Of a stretch of 64,000 bases of DNA, positions 27,801 to 30,800 are shown piece by piece. The notes under the pieces are model-generated. The model saw only the letters and a program-made list of their open reading frames with translations, searched no databases and was not told where the DNA came from. Made by a program: the position numbers and the translations under genes. Positions within the stretch are counted from its first letter, which is position 1, and each line of letters opens with the position of its first letter. Where the stretch lies: contig OX235263.1 in assembly GCA_944472135.2 (NCBI GenBank), forward strand, positions 85,778,721-85,842,720, read 5' to 3'. The stretch is from Trichobilharzia regenti (taxonomy: Eukaryota; Platyhelminthes; Trematoda; Strigeidida; Schistosomatidae).

Positions 27801-30800
27801 TGTGTGCTGTCCGTCTGAACGGATCAGTAAGAAGGAGAAAGGACTGCACTACTCGCCGATGCCTTTTCGTAATCTCCGCCTACGCCCCCACTGACTGCAG
27901 TTCAGATGAAACGAAGGATGAGTTCTACCAAAAGCTGTCTAGTTTGGTGCGAAAGGCTAAACGCTCAGATATAGTCGTTCTAGCTGGTGACTTTAATGCT
28001 CAAGTAGGGAAATTGTGTCAATCTGAGAAGGATGTCGGTGGCACCTATGGAGTCCCGTGCCAGCGAACCGACAACGGTGACCGTCTCCTACAGTTCTGTT
28101 CTGATAATCATTTGTTTCTCGTAAGCACTAACTTTAAACACAAGGAGAGACACTGTTTAACCTGGCGACCCCCATCATCAAACCAACGCTGGACACAAAT
28201 AGACCACATAGCAATAAGCTATCGTTGGCGTGGGTCGGTAGGAGATTGTCGCTCCTTCTGGAACACGTGTGTAGATACCGATCACGCACTGGTCCGGGCT
28301 CGTGTGTGCTTACGACTGAACGGACGTAGGAAACAGCTGGCGGTAAAACCATCACGTCCCCAGCTCGATCAGGAAACTAAATACCTATTTGAGGAAGAAC
28401 TAGCTAAACGCATATCTGAGTTCGACAGCTGTGCTCACCCTGGAAGAATATTCAGTCAGCTATAGATACAGCTGTAAAAGCTGTGAATAAGGCAAATCCA
28501 AAGGTGAGTAAAAACCACTGGATTTCGACTGCCTCATCCGAACTGATAGATGCTAGAAGACTTATTCCGGCGAGCTCCGAATTCAATGAGGAGCGAAAGC
28601 TGCACAAAAGGAAACTTACTAAAAGTCTCCGCAAGGACCGTGAACAGTGGTGGCTGACAAAGGCAAAAAAGATGGAAAAAGCATCGACGATAGGCAACAC
28701 TAGGCAACTCTTTAGACTCATCAGGGAAACGGGTGGGAGAAGGCAAATCATAAGTGAGACTATTTCTGAGAAAAATGGCTCCTTAATTAGCTCTCAGGAT
28801 AGACGCCTTGAACGCTGGAAAGAACACTTTGAGGGACAATTTAACTTGCCTACAGCCACACTGAACCTCCCCGACATCCAGCACACCCGAATGGGATATA
28901 GACACTGGTCCGCCGTCTGTAAGTGAGGTCACAAAAGCTATCAGTAATTTGAAACGAGGCAAAGCGGCAGGACCCGACGGAATTATTCCGGAGGTGTTTA
29001 AATATGGGGGTGACATACTAGTTTGTAGATTAACTGAGGTACTAGGCAAAGTCTGGGAATCAGAGACAGTGCCATCAGACTGGGGTAAGTCACTTATTAT
29101 ACCGATATTCAAGAAGGGAAACAAGTCCTCGTGTGATAATCATAGGGGGATCAGCCTAACGAACATAGTCTCTAAAATCCTAGGCTCAGTAATCATGCAT
29201 AGACTAAGCAGAACTCGGGAGGAACAGACAAGGGAAAATCAAGCAGGCTTTAGACCAGGTAGAGGGTGCATAGATCATATCTTCACTCTTCGACAGATTC
29301 TAGAACATAGAAACACTTTTCGGCGTCCAACAATTGTCATATTTCTTGACTTGAAGGCGGCCTTCGACTCCGTGGATCGAAAGGTACTATGGCAATGTCT
29401 GACTGTGAAGGGAGTGCCAAGAAAGTACATTGCACTAATCAAGGTACTCTAGTCAAATTCACGTAGTCGTGTAAGGGGGAATTGTCATCTGAATTGATAA
29501 CAACCAGTGGTGTCCGACAGGGATGTCCACTTTCCCCATTCCTGTTTAACTTCATCATAGATAGGCTAATGGAAGTATCGTTAAGTGAACGTAACGACTT
29601 AGGAATAGACTTGTTACCAGGGAATAGTCTTATGGACTTAGGCGTTAGGCGTAGAGTGTTGGGCAAAGAGGGAAAATCAATCGACGAGGCTATAAAGTTA
29701 CATAGATTGAGATGGCTAGGTGAAGTGCTGCGCATGCCTAACCATCACCTCCCCCGACGGGCATTACTAGCTGAATATGCAGATGACATAGTCCTGTTAG
29801 GGGAGGATGCTGACAAAATGAGGGAGAGTCTTCTGAACACCTTGAGCAGCAATCTTTGCATGTTTGGCATGCGATTCGCCATCTGTAAAATGTAAGATGC
29901 TGCTACAGGACTGGACTATGTCAACTCCTAGCTTAGTGACAGGGAGTGAAGTGATAGAATATGTTGACCACTTCACCTATTTGGGAAGTTGTATTAGCAC
30001 CAACGGACTGATTGGCGACGAAATCTCAGCACGGATCCAAAAAGCTCGAGCTGCTTTCGCTGACTTACACCATCTCTGGCGTAGGCGTGACATCCGGCTA
30101 TCAACCAAGGAAAGTGTGTACTGCTCAGCAGTTCGCTCCGTCCTTCCCTATGGCTCTGAAACATGGCCAATACGAGTTGAAGACATGAAAAGGTTGACTG
30201 CTTTCAATCATAGATGTCTGCGATTTCTTTCTCACTTTAGGTGGTTTAATCAGGTAAGTAATGCTGGCGTTAGGCGTAGAGTGTTGGGCAAAGAGGGAAA
30301 ATCAATCGACGAGGCTATAAAGTTACATAGATTGAGATGGCTAGGTGAAGTGCTGCGCATGCCTAACCATCACCTCCCCCGACGGGCATTACTAGCTGAT
30401 ATAGGTGCAGGTTGGAAAAGAGCCAGTGGTGGCCAAACAAAAACATGGCATCAATCCATGAAATCCTTGACAGTTAAACTGAGTCAGGTAGGGAAATGCA
30501 GACTCCCGGGTTGGGGGCCCCGGGACTCTAGGAATCAATGGCTGGAGACAATAGGTGACATGGCTCAAAATCGTTGTCAATGGCGCAGATGTATTCAATC
30601 TCTGTAATCTTTCATATTCCTTTCTACCATTACCCATTCTGTTTCACTCTTATATTTGTCAAACTCTATTGATTCTCTTCACTCATCTTGTTGTCTACCT
30701 CTGTGTGCTATTTGGAAGGTGGCAACTCGAACTGGTGCACTTCGGTACCAAGTTCTATGTTGAATCCAGACAGACAGAAGTCTCACATCCACAAAAACAA

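Larger units (their letters stand above)
26902..30777 (+). mobile_element. RTE-like LINE 'C', near full length
   Basis: 3876 bp with a 13-bp target duplication, very close to element B throughout. It differs by a 10-bp loss near 28441 (between CTGGA repeats), a 2-bp loss near 28887, a stop at 29450, a 134-bp internal duplication at 29641-29774 and an extra base near 29883. Transposition-incompetent as it stands, but recent. Confidence 0.93.
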
